Assembly (NCBI GenBank): GCA_044463125.1
Contig: JBIQMS010000001.1
Coordinates: forward strand, 218,571 to 282,570
From: CAYMZZ01 sp044463125
Lineage (GTDB): Bacteria > Bacteroidota > Bacteroidia > Chitinophagales > Chitinophagaceae
Direction: 5' to 3'
DNA length: 64,000 nt
Part shown: in pieces, positions 42,039-51,150 of the stretch
How the letters are laid out: the number at the start of each line of letters is the position of its first letter
Position numbering within the stretch: the first letter of the stretch is position 1
The notes under the pieces: generated by a model
Told to the model about the DNA's origin: nothing
The model's database searches: none
The model's input: only the letters and a program-made list of their open reading frames with translations
Program-made: the position numbers and the translations under genes

Positions 42039-44669
42039 ATGGCGAAAAACCTATTGATAGTAGAGAGCCCTGCGAAAGCAAAGACCATCGAGAAGATTCT
42101 GGGAAAGGAGTTTCAGGTGAAGAGTTGCTTTGGTCATATACGAGACCTGGAGAAGGCGGGTATGGGCATTGATGTGGAAAAGAATTTCACACCTCGCTAT
42201 ATCGTTCCGGAAGACAAAGAAAAGGTGGTTAAAGAATTAAAAGAACTCGCCCGCAAATCGGAAGAAGTGTGGCTGGCAACGGATGAGGACCGTGAAGGAG
42301 AAGCCATCAGTTGGCATTTGTGCGAAGTGCTGGGCCTGGATCCCAAACTTACCAAGCGTATCGTATTTCACGAAATTACCAAGCCGGCTATTCGCGCCGC
42401 TGTAGATAATCCGCGCAAGCTGGATATGAATCTGGTGATGGCCCAGCAGGCCCGTCGTATTCTCGACCGGATTGTGGGTTTTGAACTAAGCCCGGTATTG
42501 TGGCGCAAAATGAGCATGCGCAATAACCTGAGCGCAGGTCGGGTGCAAAGTGTGGCGGTGAGATTGATCGTGGAAAGAGAAAGAGAGATCAATGCATTTG
42601 AGCCACAAAGCAGTTTTCGTGTGGATGCCTGGTTTACGGCCAAAGATGCCACTGGTAAACAAATTGCATTCAAGGCAGAGGGCAATAAATTCAGCAACGG
42701 TAGTGATGCTGAAAAATTTCTGCAATCCTGTATAGGCGCCGACTATAAGGTAACGGATATTCAGGTACGTCCGGGCAAACGATCACCTGCCCCACCCTTC
42801 ACCACTTCCACGCTTCAGCAGGAAGCCTCGCGCAAGCTGGGATATGGCGTCGCCCGCACCATGCAGATCGCGCAAAGATTGTATGAGAATGGTTATATCA
42901 CTTACATGCGTACAGACAGTGTGAACCTGAGTAATACCGCGCTTGGCGATATTACGGCTACTGTTAAGGGCATGTATGGCGAAAAATACCACCAGTTCCG
43001 TAAATACAAAAACAAGAACGAAAGCGCGCAGGAAGCACACGAAGCCATCCGTCCCACTTATATGAGCAATCTCACCGTGGAGGAACCTGAATGGAAGCGC
43101 TTATATGAGCTGATCTGGAAAAGAACCATGGCCAGCCAGATGGCCGATGCCGAACTGGAAAAGACAACCGCCAAGATTCAAATTTCGACCAATAAAGAAG
43201 AATTAAGTGCAACCGGAGAAGTGTTGAAGTTCGACGGTTTCCTGAAAGTGTATCGTGAAGATCGCGATGATGATGACATGAATGAAGACGATACCCAGGA
43301 AGGTATGTTGCCGCCGCTGACAACAGGCCAGCAACTACCGTTGAAGGAAATGCGCGCCACCGAAAGGTTTACAAGGCCCCTGCCCCGCTACACGGAAGCC
43401 TCCCTGGTAAAAAAACTGGAAGAGCTGGGTATTGGAAGACCTTCCACTTATGCCCCAACTATCTCCACGATTTTGAAAAGAGGTTATGTGGAAAAAAGGG
43501 ATAAGGAAGGCGTGATCCGCGAATTCAGCGTATATAAACTGCTGAAGGATAAAGTGAGTAAGGAAAAAGAACAGGAAACCACGGGTGCGGAGAAATCAAA
43601 GCTGTTCCCCAGCGACCTGGGACTGGTGGTAACCGATTTTCTGAAGCAGTACTTTGACGATATCATGGACTATAGCTTCACGGCCCGGATCGAGGAGGAG
43701 TTTGATGAAGTGGCCGAAGGAAAGCTGAAGTGGAACAAGATGATCGATGATTTCTACAGCCCTTTTAAAAAGGACGTGGAAAAAATCATCGAAACGGCCG
43801 AACGAATCAAAGGCGAACGCGAGTTGGGCCTTGATCCGGAGTCGGGCAAACCCGTGGTAGCACGAATGGGTCGCTATGGACCCATGGTGCAGATCGGTAG
43901 TGCCGAAGATGAAGAGAAGCCTCGGTTTGCCAAAATTCCAACCGGGCAAAGTATAGAAACGATCAGTTTTGAAGAAGCGATGGACCTGTTTAAGTTGCAG
44001 GATACATTTGGTGAACATGAAGGAAAGGATATTTCACTTGGCGTGGGTCGCTTTGGTCCCTATGTAAAATGGGGCGATGAGTTTATCTCCATACCCAGGG
44101 GAACCGATCTGGCATCGGTGGATCTGGAAAGGGCAATTGAACTGATAGAGGAAAAGAAAAAAGCGGATGCGCCCGTGGCCATGTTTGAAGATAAACCAGT
44201 GACCAAGGGAAAGGGACGCTTTGGCCCCTTCATTAAATGGGATGGCATGTTTATCAATGTGCCCAAACGATATGATTTCGACAACCTCAGCAAAGCAGAT
44301 ATCAATGAACTGATCAAAGCCAAGGTTGAAAAAGAAGCCAATCGCTTTATTCAACGCTGGGCCGACGAAAATATCGCCATTGAAAACGGCCGTTGGGGAC
44401 CTTTTATCCGTTTCGGTAAGAAAATGATCAAGATCCCGCGCAAGGCCGATGATTCGAAATATACGGCAGAAGAAGCCGCAGCCTTCGAACTGGAAGAAGT
44501 GAAGAAGATGATTGAACTGGAGATGCCTGGCGCCTTCGCGAAAAAGGATAAGAAAAGCGCAGCACCCAAAAAAGCGGCCAGTAAGAAAGCTACGGTGAAG
44601 AAAACAGGAACCCCAACCAAAGCAGCCGCCAAAAAAGCCCCGGGGAAAACCCGCTCGAAAAAAGGCTAA
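42039..44669 (+). CDS. topA: DNA topoisomerase I
   Basis: Type IA topoisomerase, 876 residues, that relaxes negative supercoils. The N-terminal TOPRIM domain starts KNLLIVESPAKAKTIEKIL and includes ATDEDREGEAISWHL; the active-site Tyr is in GYITYMRTDSVNLS (about residue 290). Gly-rich central motifs and LEELGIGRPSTYAPTISTI follow. The C-terminal region has four repeats of the GRFGPYVKWG / GRWGPFIRFG type (topo C-terminal repeat) instead of zinc fingers, then a Lys/Ala-rich tail of about 50 residues. A GTG at 42033 is in frame; the ATG at 42039 is used. The methyltransferase gene follows after 6 bases. Confidence 0.97.
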   Translation: MAKNLLIVESPAKAKTIEKILGKEFQVKSCFGHIRDLEKAGMGIDVEKNFTPRYIVPEDKEKVVKELKELARKSEEVWLATDEDREGEAISWHLCEVLGLDPKLTKRIVFHEITKPAIRAAVDNPRKLDMNLVMAQQARRILDRIVGFELSPVLWRKMSMRNNLSAGRVQSVAVRLIVEREREINAFEPQSSFRVDAWFTAKDATGKQIAFKAEGNKFSNGSDAEKFLQSCIGADYKVTDIQVRPGKRSPAPPFTTSTLQQEASRKLGYGVARTMQIAQRLYENGYITYMRTDSVNLSNTALGDITATVKGMYGEKYHQFRKYKNKNESAQEAHEAIRPTYMSNLTVEEPEWKRLYELIWKRTMASQMADAELEKTTAKIQISTNKEELSATGEVLKFDGFLKVYREDRDDDDMNEDDTQEGMLPPLTTGQQLPLKEMRATERFTRPLPRYTEASLVKKLEELGIGRPSTYAPTISTILKRGYVEKRDKEGVIREFSVYKLLKDKVSKEKEQETTGAEKSKLFPSDLGLVVTDFLKQYFDDIMDYSFTARIEEEFDEVAEGKLKWNKMIDDFYSPFKKDVEKIIETAERIKGERELGLDPESGKPVVARMGRYGPMVQIGSAEDEEKPRFAKIPTGQSIETISFEEAMDLFKLQDTFGEHEGKDISLGVGRFGPYVKWGDEFISIPRGTDLASVDLERAIELIEEKKKADAPVAMFEDKPVTKGKGRFGPFIKWDGMFINVPKRYDFDNLSKADINELIKAKVEKEANRFIQRWADENIAIENGRWGPFIRFGKKMIKIPRKADDSKYTAEEAAAFELEEVKKMIELEMPGAFAKKDKKSAAPKKAASKKATVKKTGTPTKAAAKKAPGKTRSKKG

Positions 44670-44675
44670 AGCATG

Positions 44676-45422
44676 ATGGAACGCGAATACTGGGAACAAA
44701 TGGCGCCAGATTATGACGCGGAAATCTTTGATGTGTTAGAAAACGATCGCAAGGGTTATGTGAGAAAGGCGCTGAAATCTGTTGCCGGTAACAACAAAAA
44801 GGTAATTGATATCGGGTGCGCCATCGGCAAATGGCTGCCCCTGCTGTCGAAGCTCTTTGGAGAAGTTGTAGCGATCGACATTTCGGAAACCAATCTCGCC
44901 ATCGCCCGGGAAAAGTACCAGTCAATTCCGCAGGTTAGCTTTCAACGTCACGACATGAGCCGGGGCCAATCCCCCTTTCAGGATTTTGATGTGGCCCTTT
45001 GCGTGAACGCGATACTGACCAGTAACCTTACCAAACGCCAGAAATTCTTCCAAAATATTCATACCTCCCTTAAGCCAGGCGGAACCCTGGTACTGGTGGT
45101 TCCCAGCCTGGAGTCGTGGCTGCTAACGCGTATCCTGCAGCAGCAGTGGAAAATTGACGAAGACTTATTCAAGACTGCCTCCACCGCCAAAGCCGCCAGG
45201 CGTTATCATGATATACTTCAGGGAAATGCCGAAATTGATGAAGTATCGACCAAGCACTACCTCAAGGAAGAACTGGAACATATCCTTACGCAGCAAGGTT
45301 TCCGGTTTAAATCGAGCCGCAAGATTGAGTACGGTTGGAAAACGGAATTTGTGAATCCACCGCAATGGCTGGGAAGCCCAGGCCCCTGGGACTGGATGGT
45401 AGTGGCCGAGAAAAACCATTAG
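44676..45422 (+). CDS. class I SAM-dependent methyltransferase
   Basis: 248-residue soluble methyltransferase. Motif I VIDIGCAIGKWLPLLSK near residue 44, motif II VVAIDISETNLAIA, motif IV FDVALCVNAIL, motif VI HTSLKPGGTLVLVVPS. The C-terminal half contains a helical cap (DEVSTKHYLKEELEHIL) and GWKTEFVNPPQWLGSPGPWDW. Substrate unknown. An ATG also occurs at 44673, three bases earlier. It lies 6 bases downstream of topA, so it is probably co-transcribed. Confidence 0.88.
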   Translation: MEREYWEQMAPDYDAEIFDVLENDRKGYVRKALKSVAGNNKKVIDIGCAIGKWLPLLSKLFGEVVAIDISETNLAIAREKYQSIPQVSFQRHDMSRGQSPFQDFDVALCVNAILTSNLTKRQKFFQNIHTSLKPGGTLVLVVPSLESWLLTRILQQQWKIDEDLFKTASTAKAARRYHDILQGNAEIDEVSTKHYLKEELEHILTQQGFRFKSSRKIEYGWKTEFVNPPQWLGSPGPWDWMVVAEKNH

Positions 45423-45533
45423 AAGCTCCGTTAATTTCGTCGAAGGATAGTTGCCCACAGCTTTGGAGCTTTGTGGAAAAGTTTAACTATTTAATTCCCT
45501 GAACAATGTTGAAATTGTGAAGGTATCGTTACC

Positions 45534-46397
45534 ATGGAAACAAATAAAGAAATAACAGCACTGCTGCAATTGATCGATGATCCGGATCAGGAGGTTTTTG
45601 ATTTGGTGTCGCAAAAGATCGTCGATTATGGCCGCCCTATCATTGCGAACCTGGAGCATTTATGGGAAACAACACCCGACAATGCAACGCAGGAACGTAT
45701 TGAAATGCTGATCCATCGCCTTCACTATCGTGATCTTAAAGAAGATTTTCACCAATGGAATGTGGCGGGCCACCACGACCTTGTACTGGGTGCCCTGCTC
45801 GCTGCCAAATTTCAATATCCTGATTTGGCTTTCGCACCGGTTCGACATGAAATTGAAAAGATCAGGAGAAATATTTGGCTGGAATTGAATAACTACCTGA
45901 CTCCACTGGAGCAGGTAAATGTTTTAACCAGCATCCTCTACAGCTACTATGGTTTGAAAGGCAATGAACCGAATTATGCAGAACCCAACGAATTTCTACT
46001 GAATAAAGTTCTGGAGACCAAACGAGGCAACCAACTCGGAAATGGCGTGCTGTATCTGCTGCTTTGCGAAATGTTGGATATCCCGGTAAGGGCTGTAGAT
46101 ATTCCGCGACAATTTATACTGGCCTATTTCCGCCCCGGTTATTCTGCGGAAAATCTCCAAAATCCTTATGAATTAATTGAGTTCTTTATCGACCCCACCA
46201 CGGGCCAGGTATTCACTCACCACGATGTGGAAAGCTATTTTCGCAGAATTACGGTGGAGCCCGCAAGCCAGCACTTCATCCCCCGAAAAAATAAAGAAGT
46301 AATCCAAAGTCTCCTGACAGGTTTAAGCAAATGTTTCACTGCTGAAAAAGACCTGTACAAGCAACAGGAATTGCAAGACCTCAGGTCCTCACTATAA
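45534..46397 (+). CDS. transglutaminase-like (SirB1-type) protein
   Basis: 287-residue cytoplasmic protein. N-terminal helical/HEAT-like part (ALLQLIDDPDQEVFDLVSQKI) followed by a transglutaminase-like core of the SirB1 type: LNNYLTPLEQVNVLTSILY, EPNEFLLNKVLETKRGNQLGNGVLYLLLCEMLDIPVRAVDIPRQFIL (key part LETKRGNQLGNGVLY), and YELIEFFIDPTTGQVF. The Cys usually found after RxGxP is absent at the NQLGNGV site, as in many members, so catalysis is doubtful. Function unknown. Convergent with the Gfo/Idh genes across twin hairpins. Confidence 0.82.
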   Translation: METNKEITALLQLIDDPDQEVFDLVSQKIVDYGRPIIANLEHLWETTPDNATQERIEMLIHRLHYRDLKEDFHQWNVAGHHDLVLGALLAAKFQYPDLAFAPVRHEIEKIRRNIWLELNNYLTPLEQVNVLTSILYSYYGLKGNEPNYAEPNEFLLNKVLETKRGNQLGNGVLYLLLCEMLDIPVRAVDIPRQFILAYFRPGYSAENLQNPYELIEFFIDPTTGQVFTHHDVESYFRRITVEPASQHFIPRKNKEVIQSLLTGLSKCFTAEKDLYKQQELQDLRSSL

Positions 46398-46399
46398 TC

Positions 46400-46456
46400 T
46401 ACTTTGTGAATTCCCTTCTTTCCGGCTGCGCCGGAAAGAGGGCAATTCACAATGTA
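46400..46456. terminator. long imperfect inverted repeat after transglutaminase-like gene
   Basis: Arms of about 27 bases (46400-46426 and 46430-46456) pair with one G-U and two mismatches around a TGC loop; the core is CTTTCCGGC / GCCGGAAAG. It starts 3 bases after the stop. No T-run follows, so it may protect the mRNA 3' end rather than terminate. Confidence 0.7.
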
Positions 46457-46520
46457 GGCTGCGACAGGAGCGATATGGGTTTGGTCAACCATTTTTAGCA
46501 CCCAAGCCTCCCGACAAAAA

Positions 46521-46569
46521 CCTACAACTAAAAATCCCCCGGTAATACCGGGGGATTTTTAGTTGTAGG
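46521..46569. terminator. bidirectional intrinsic terminator
   Basis: Perfect 24-base arms (46521-46544, 46546-46569) around a single base, with AAAAATCCCCCGG / CCGGGGGATTTTT as the core. It ends at the base before the stop codon of the minus-strand oxidoreductase and serves both converging genes. Confidence 0.92.
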
Positions 46570-48006
46570 TTAGAGTTCCAGTTTCCAGCCATCCCTGTAT
46601 TCTCTCTTCACAAACTGGTTGGCTTCATCAAAATTGGTAATCTTCATATTCTTCGCATCCCACAGGAGCTTCTTGCGACCCAGGTATTTGTCGCCCCAGC
46701 CTTTGAGCTTGGGATTGACCATCATCCAGCTTCTAATGGCCAGGTTACCCATGAGGATGCTTTCGGTAAAGGGACCCGCATACTCAAAGGGTGAACTGGT
46801 TTCTCCCTTACCATAGCCGGCAATACAGGCGTTCACCCACTGCAGGTAATGTCCTTCGGGTACACGCTTGATGCTGGGCTTGGGCATGGTTTTTTCCTTC
46901 ATCAGTTTGGTAGGAAGCAGTCGCGGATTGGCGCCATAGCAATCCATCAGCATCTTGCCCTTTGTGCCAACCAGCAATACACCACCATCCCAGTTGCCAA
47001 AATCTTCTTCGGGCAACAGTTCATCGGGGCGTTGTGGCAGCAAACCTCCATCGTGCCAGGAAACTTTGATATTACCCTTTCCATCTTTACGGGGATAATT
47101 GAGGTGGATGATGGATGCGGGAGGACAACTGTCGATATAATTTCCTTCCGCCCACATATCTTTCCAGATATTGGCCACACTACATTCGGCAGAATCGGGG
47201 TAATCGATGGGCAATATGCGGTAGATGGGATCCATGATATGGCAGGCCATGTCGCCTAAAGCACCTGTACCAAAAGCCCACCATCCTCTCCAGTTGAAGG
47301 GAAGATACGCGGGATTGAAATCAATTTTCTTCGCGGGTCCCAGCCACAAATCCCAGTTCAATTCTTTCGGCACATCAAAATTACCCGTTGGTGTGGCAAT
47401 ACCCTGTGGCCATACAGGACGGTTGGTCCATGCATGTGCCTCAGTAACGTCACCAATCAATCCGGCATTCACCATTTCCTTTGCTTTCCGCACACCATCA
47501 CCGGAACCACCCTGGTTGCCCATTTGGGTTACTACCTTATATTTCTTCGCGGCCTCGGCCAGTATTCTCGCTTCGTAGATATCGTGTGTCAGCGGCTTTT
47601 GGGTGTACACATGTTTGCCCAGTTGCATGGCGGCCAGCGTAGCCACCGCATGGGTATTGTCGGGTGTGGAGATGGATACCGCGTCGATATTGTTCTTTTC
47701 CTTCGCCAGCATTTCACGGAAATCATGGTAATAGGGTGCTTTTTCGTAGCGCTTGCGCGACTTAACAGCCTGACGGTCGTCAACATCGCAAAGGGCGACA
47801 ATATTCACATTGGGACTTTTGGCAAATTCTGCCAAATCGCTTTCACCCTTTCCCCCAACGCCGATACCGGCTATATTCAGTTTATCGCTGGGTGCTACAT
47901 ATCCATTGCCCAAAACATGCCGGGGTACAATAAAAAATCCGGCAGCCGCTACCGAAGCATTGCGAATAAACTTACGGCGCGTGGCGGAATAAGAACGTTT
48001 CTTCAT
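46570..48006 (-). CDS. Tat-exported Gfo/Idh/MocA family oxidoreductase, copy 1
   Basis: 478 residues with a twin-arginine signal (SATRRKFIRNASVAAAGFFIV), a Rossmann NAD(P)-binding domain (LNIAGIGVGGKGESDLAEF, IVALCDVDDRQAV) and the C-terminal Gfo-type sheet (WDLWLGPAKKIDFNPAYLPFNWRGWWAFGTGALGDMACHIMD, key part GTGALGDMACH). The usual EKP motif is TQKPLTHD: Glu is Gln, but the catalytic Lys is kept. Periplasmic Gfo/Idh proteins in Bacteroidota act on sugars; the substrate here is unknown. It is about 79 bases downstream of a paralog with nearly the same layout. The longer frame to 48135 lacks a signal; the ATG at 48006 starts the Tat peptide. Confidence 0.92.
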   Translation of the reverse strand: MKKRSYSATRRKFIRNASVAAAGFFIVPRHVLGNGYVAPSDKLNIAGIGVGGKGESDLAEFAKSPNVNIVALCDVDDRQAVKSRKRYEKAPYYHDFREMLAKEKNNIDAVSISTPDNTHAVATLAAMQLGKHVYTQKPLTHDIYEARILAEAAKKYKVVTQMGNQGGSGDGVRKAKEMVNAGLIGDVTEAHAWTNRPVWPQGIATPTGNFDVPKELNWDLWLGPAKKIDFNPAYLPFNWRGWWAFGTGALGDMACHIMDPIYRILPIDYPDSAECSVANIWKDMWAEGNYIDSCPPASIIHLNYPRKDGKGNIKVSWHDGGLLPQRPDELLPEEDFGNWDGGVLLVGTKGKMLMDCYGANPRLLPTKLMKEKTMPKPSIKRVPEGHYLQWVNACIAGYGKGETSSPFEYAGPFTESILMGNLAIRSWMMVNPKLKGWGDKYLGRKKLLWDAKNMKITNFDEANQFVKREYRDGWKLEL

Positions 48007-48085
48007 GATCTGCTTTGCGTTTTTTGATTTTATGTTTGCGTTGTCGATTTCAGAATTCTTACTAACCATCATCAGCCTTGCGCTA

Positions 48086-49519
48086 TCACCATCCTTTGCG
48101 GTACTCCCGGCGCACAAATCGATTGGCTTCCTCAAAATTGGTAATCCGCATACCCGGTCCGTCCCACAACAACTGTTTGCGGCCCGGGAAAGTGTTCTCC
48201 CCTTTTTGATTTTTCACTATATGGTTATAACTCAATACAGCAAGGTTACCCATCAGCACCGTCTCCGTTAAGGGTCCGGCCTCCGAGAACGGAGAGCTGG
48301 TATAGGCGCCGTAGCCTTTCTTGCAGGCCTGTACCCATTCGGTCTGATGACCATCCGCGCCACCCGGCACCAGCGCCCTTGTCGGCGACGGCAACGCTTT
48401 CTCTTTCATCAGCCGCGTGGGCAGCAGCGTCGGGTTCCGCCCCCATAATCCTGCCATGATCTTGCCTTTGCTGCCTTCGAACAGAATACCACCATCCCAT
48501 TCACCAAAAGCTTCATCGGGCAGCAATTCCGAAGGACGGCCCGGCTTTATCCCACCATCGTACCAGATCATTTCCACGGCCGGCAAATTTTCCCTTGCCG
48601 GAAACTGGATATGAATCTTACAGGATGCGGGATAACTATCGGTATAATACACTTCCTGAAAAAATCCGGTGTAAGTAGCCGTCACACTGCATTCCACTGC
48701 TACCGGATAACGCAGTTTCAGCGCTCGATAAGGCACATCCATGAAATGGCAGCCCATATCGCCAAGGGATCCTGTTCCAAAATCGACCCAGCCTCTCCAG
48801 TTGGCGGGTATGTAGAGCGGATTGAATTCCCGATAGGGAGCGGTTCCTAACCAAAGGTTCCAATCCACTTCTTTAGGAATGGGATTTTTTCCCTGGGGCG
48901 AAGCTATACCCTGTGGCCATACCGGCCGGTTGGTCCACACATGCACCCTGTTCACCTCACCTATTATGCCTGCCGCTATCCAGGCTTCTATTTTTCTTGT
49001 ATCATCGCCACTGGCACCCTGGTTGCCCATTTGGGTTACCACTTTATGGCGTTGTGCCGCCTCCGTAAGCTGGCGTGCTTCGTAAATATCGTGGGTAAGG
49101 GGCTTTTCTACGTACACATGCTTACCCAGCTCCATGCAGGGCAGGGTTTGTATAGCATGCATATGATCGGGCGTGCTGATAATGACCGCATCGATATTCC
49201 GGCCTTCTTTTTCCAGCATCACACGATAGTCGCGGTAATACGCTGCTTTGGGGTGTTTCTTCCGGGAATCAACGGCCTGCCGATCGTCCACATCGCATAA
49301 GGCCACAATATTTTCCGCACCATTATTGAAGGCGTTAGCGATATTCACATTCGCCTTCCCTCCAGCACCGATGGCCGCAATATTCAACTTGTCGCTGGGA
49401 GCAACATATCCTTTTCCACCCAATACATGCCTCGGCAGTATCATCATGCCGGCACCCAGCATGGCTGATTGACGAATAAAGGATCTTCTGCTTTGATCTT
49501 TGCCTATTTTCCTTCGCAT
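48086..49519 (-). CDS. Tat-exported Gfo/Idh/MocA family oxidoreductase, copy 2
   Basis: 477 residues, clearly a paralog of the next gene downstream: twin-arginine signal (DQSRRSFIRQSAMLGAG), the shared PRHVLGGKGYVAPSDKLNIA, CDVDDRQAVDSRKK, canonical VEKPLTHDIYEAR, TNRPVWPQGIASP, GTGSLGDMGCHFMD and the end NFEEANRFVRREYRKGW. It keeps the standard EKP motif, unlike copy 1. The ATG at 49519 begins the Tat peptide; the frame is open to 49591. Both copies probably form one transcript; substrate unknown, likely a carbohydrate. Confidence 0.92.
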   Translation of the reverse strand: MRRKIGKDQSRRSFIRQSAMLGAGMMILPRHVLGGKGYVAPSDKLNIAAIGAGGKANVNIANAFNNGAENIVALCDVDDRQAVDSRKKHPKAAYYRDYRVMLEKEGRNIDAVIISTPDHMHAIQTLPCMELGKHVYVEKPLTHDIYEARQLTEAAQRHKVVTQMGNQGASGDDTRKIEAWIAAGIIGEVNRVHVWTNRPVWPQGIASPQGKNPIPKEVDWNLWLGTAPYREFNPLYIPANWRGWVDFGTGSLGDMGCHFMDVPYRALKLRYPVAVECSVTATYTGFFQEVYYTDSYPASCKIHIQFPARENLPAVEMIWYDGGIKPGRPSELLPDEAFGEWDGGILFEGSKGKIMAGLWGRNPTLLPTRLMKEKALPSPTRALVPGGADGHQTEWVQACKKGYGAYTSSPFSEAGPLTETVLMGNLAVLSYNHIVKNQKGENTFPGRKQLLWDGPGMRITNFEEANRFVRREYRKGW

Positions 49520-49701
49520 GTCGAAGACAAATTTGCAGGAAGTTAAGCGCAAGTTGGGGAATAGAAAAAAAAATCTACCTCCTTCCGCCACTTATGAAAT
49601 CCGCATGCAGCTAATTGTTAAATTGTATGCGATTTCCTTCCTGATCGTTAGGGATCGGTTAACAATTGCAGGTGGATACCTGCGTGATTAATAGACTGTA
49701 T

Positions 49702-50040
49702 ATGGCTGAAATTAGTTGGACAGACTTTGAAAAAATTGATATACGCGCGGGAACAATCCTGAAGGCTGAACCCTTTCCCAAAGCCCGTAAGCCTGCTTAC
49801 CAGTTGTGGATAGACTTTGGACCGGAGCTGGGTCAGAAACGGTCGTCGGCTCAGATTACGGCGCACTATCAGCCTGAGGATCTGGTCGGCCGGCAAATAC
49901 TGGCCGTGGTTAATTTCCCTCCCCGCCAGATCGCCAATTTTTTCAGCGAGTGTTTGGTGCTGGGCGTTTATGACCATGCCAATGATGTAATTTTATTAAT
50001 GCCCGAAAGAACCGTTGACAATGGACAAAAAGTTGGCTAA
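49702..50040 (+). CDS. csaA: CsaA-type tRNA-binding chaperone-like protein
   Basis: 112-residue OB-fold protein. ISWTDFEKIDIRAGTILKAEPFPKARKPAY is the CsaA/EMAP-II type tRNA-binding start (key part DFEKIDIRAGTIL), with QLWIDFGPELGQKRSSAQIT and the end LGVYDHANDVILLMPE. CsaA is a small export-related chaperone in Bacillus; in general it binds tRNA or unfolded protein. An upstream start at 49666 is open; the ATG at 49702 matches the family. Its end overlaps the next gene by 20 bases, suggesting coupling. Confidence 0.93.
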   Translation: MAEISWTDFEKIDIRAGTILKAEPFPKARKPAYQLWIDFGPELGQKRSSAQITAHYQPEDLVGRQILAVVNFPPRQIANFFSECLVLGVYDHANDVILLMPERTVDNGQKVG

Positions 50041-50530
50041 TACCACCCACGCTTATTATCAATCGCCGATCGGCATGATGCGCATTGGTGTGAGTGGCGG
50101 ATGTGTTAGCGAGGTTGCTTTTGTCGACAACCCCGACCGCGATCAGCAAAACGATCCCGGCATCTCAGCACTACACCTGGAGTGCATGGAACAACTGATC
50201 CAGTATTTCCATGGGAGCCGGCGATTTTTTGACCTGCCTTTGGCCCAACCGGGCACGGACTTCCAACAATCTGTCTGGAACCTGCTGATGAGCATTCCCT
50301 TCGGAAAAACGCTAAGTTATCTGCAATTGGCCACGCAAACCGGTGACCCCAAAGCCACAAGGGCGGTAGCCAACGCCAACAGCAAAAACAATATTGCCAT
50401 CATTGTTCCCTGCCATCGGGTAATAGGTACAAAAGGGGAATTAACAGGTTATGCGGGCGGGCTATGGCGCAAGAAATGGCTGCTCGACCATGAGCGCAAA
50501 CTCTTCTATGGCATACAAACCCTGTTCTGA
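50021..50530 (+). CDS. ogt: methylated-DNA--[protein]-cysteine S-methyltransferase
   Basis: 169-residue DNA repair protein that takes the methyl group from O6-methylguanine onto its own cysteine. The active site IIVPCHRVIGTKGELTGYAGGL is complete (key part PCHRVIG), preceded by FQQSVWNLLMSIPFGKTLSYLQLA and RAVANANSKNNI of the winged helix. No N-terminal Ada metal domain, so it is the Ogt type. Start choice: ATG at 50021; a TTG lies two codons earlier. Overlaps csaA by 20 bases and ends 20 bases from the convergent cdd stop. Confidence 0.95.
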   Translation: MDKKLANTTHAYYQSPIGMMRIGVSGGCVSEVAFVDNPDRDQQNDPGISALHLECMEQLIQYFHGSRRFFDLPLAQPGTDFQQSVWNLLMSIPFGKTLSYLQLATQTGDPKATRAVANANSKNNIAIIVPCHRVIGTKGELTGYAGGLWRKKWLLDHERKLFYGIQTLF

Positions 50531-50550
50531 AATCTTGAAATTGCTGTAGC

Positions 50551-51039
50551 TTATTTTCCCAACTCCTTACCGGTAAAGGCAAGTGGCAGCAATACTGCCG
50601 CATTGTCGAGTACAATAACCTCTCCCGTTTGTCCGCTCAGGATGATGCGCATGGGCTGTCGCGTACGATTTTCAAACTCGAGGAGTGCCTGGCGGCACAT
50701 GCCACAGGGAGAAATGGGTGAATGATGATTTTCCTGTTCATTAGCATAGCTGATGGCCAGGGTATCAATGGGCATACCGGGAAACAATGTGGCAGCATTG
50801 CCCAACAATACCCGCTCGGCGCAGGTGCCCACGGGATAGGATGCATTTTCCTGGTTGCTGCCCTTTACAATAGCTCCATTCTGCATACGTGCTGCCGCAC
50901 CCACATAAAAATGCGAATAGGGCGCATAAGCCTGCTGCGTAACGGCCCTGGCTTCGGCCAGCAAATCAGCATCGGCCGGCGAAAGCTCGCGGCTATCGTC
51001 GAGTAGCTCGTAGGTGAATTGATGCTTTTGTAAAGCCAT
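50551..51039 (-). CDS. cdd: cytidine deaminase
   Basis: 162-residue zinc deaminase of pyrimidine salvage (cytidine/deoxycytidine to uridine/deoxyuridine). Zinc ligands and catalytic Glu: TCAERVLLGN and SPCGMCRQALLEF. YAPYSHFYVGAAARMQNG is the substrate loop, with QENASYPVG. Length is a little above the 130-150 usual for the tetrameric type because of an N-terminal extension (HQFTYELLDDSRELSP). It starts 12 bases downstream of a heptad array on its own strand. Confidence 0.95.
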   Translation of the reverse strand: MALQKHQFTYELLDDSRELSPADADLLAEARAVTQQAYAPYSHFYVGAAARMQNGAIVKGSNQENASYPVGTCAERVLLGNAATLFPGMPIDTLAISYANEQENHHSPISPCGMCRQALLEFENRTRQPMRIILSGQTGEVIVLDNAAVLLPLAFTGKELGK

Positions 51040-51050
51040 TGGGTGCTATG

Positions 51051-51150
51051 AGTTTAAAGTTTAGAGTTTAAGGTTTAAGGTTTAAACCTTAAACTCTAAA
51101 CCCTAAACCAAACGTATTACGTAATACGTAGTACGTAATACGTAATACGT
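51051..51150. repeat. heptad palindrome B-B'-A'
   Basis: TTTARGG-type heptads (51051-51085) meet their reverse complement (51086-51108) with almost no loop, then six reverse-complement ACGTWNT heptads (about 51111-51150) run up to and share a base with the stop codon of lepB. It fills the entire lepB-cdd gap on the minus strand. Confidence 0.9.

Noticed and set aside
45423..45533. Possible RNA gene between the methyltransferase and transglutaminase-like genes
   Set aside because: No tRNA-like arms or T-loop signature and no strong stem were found; it reads as a plain leader.
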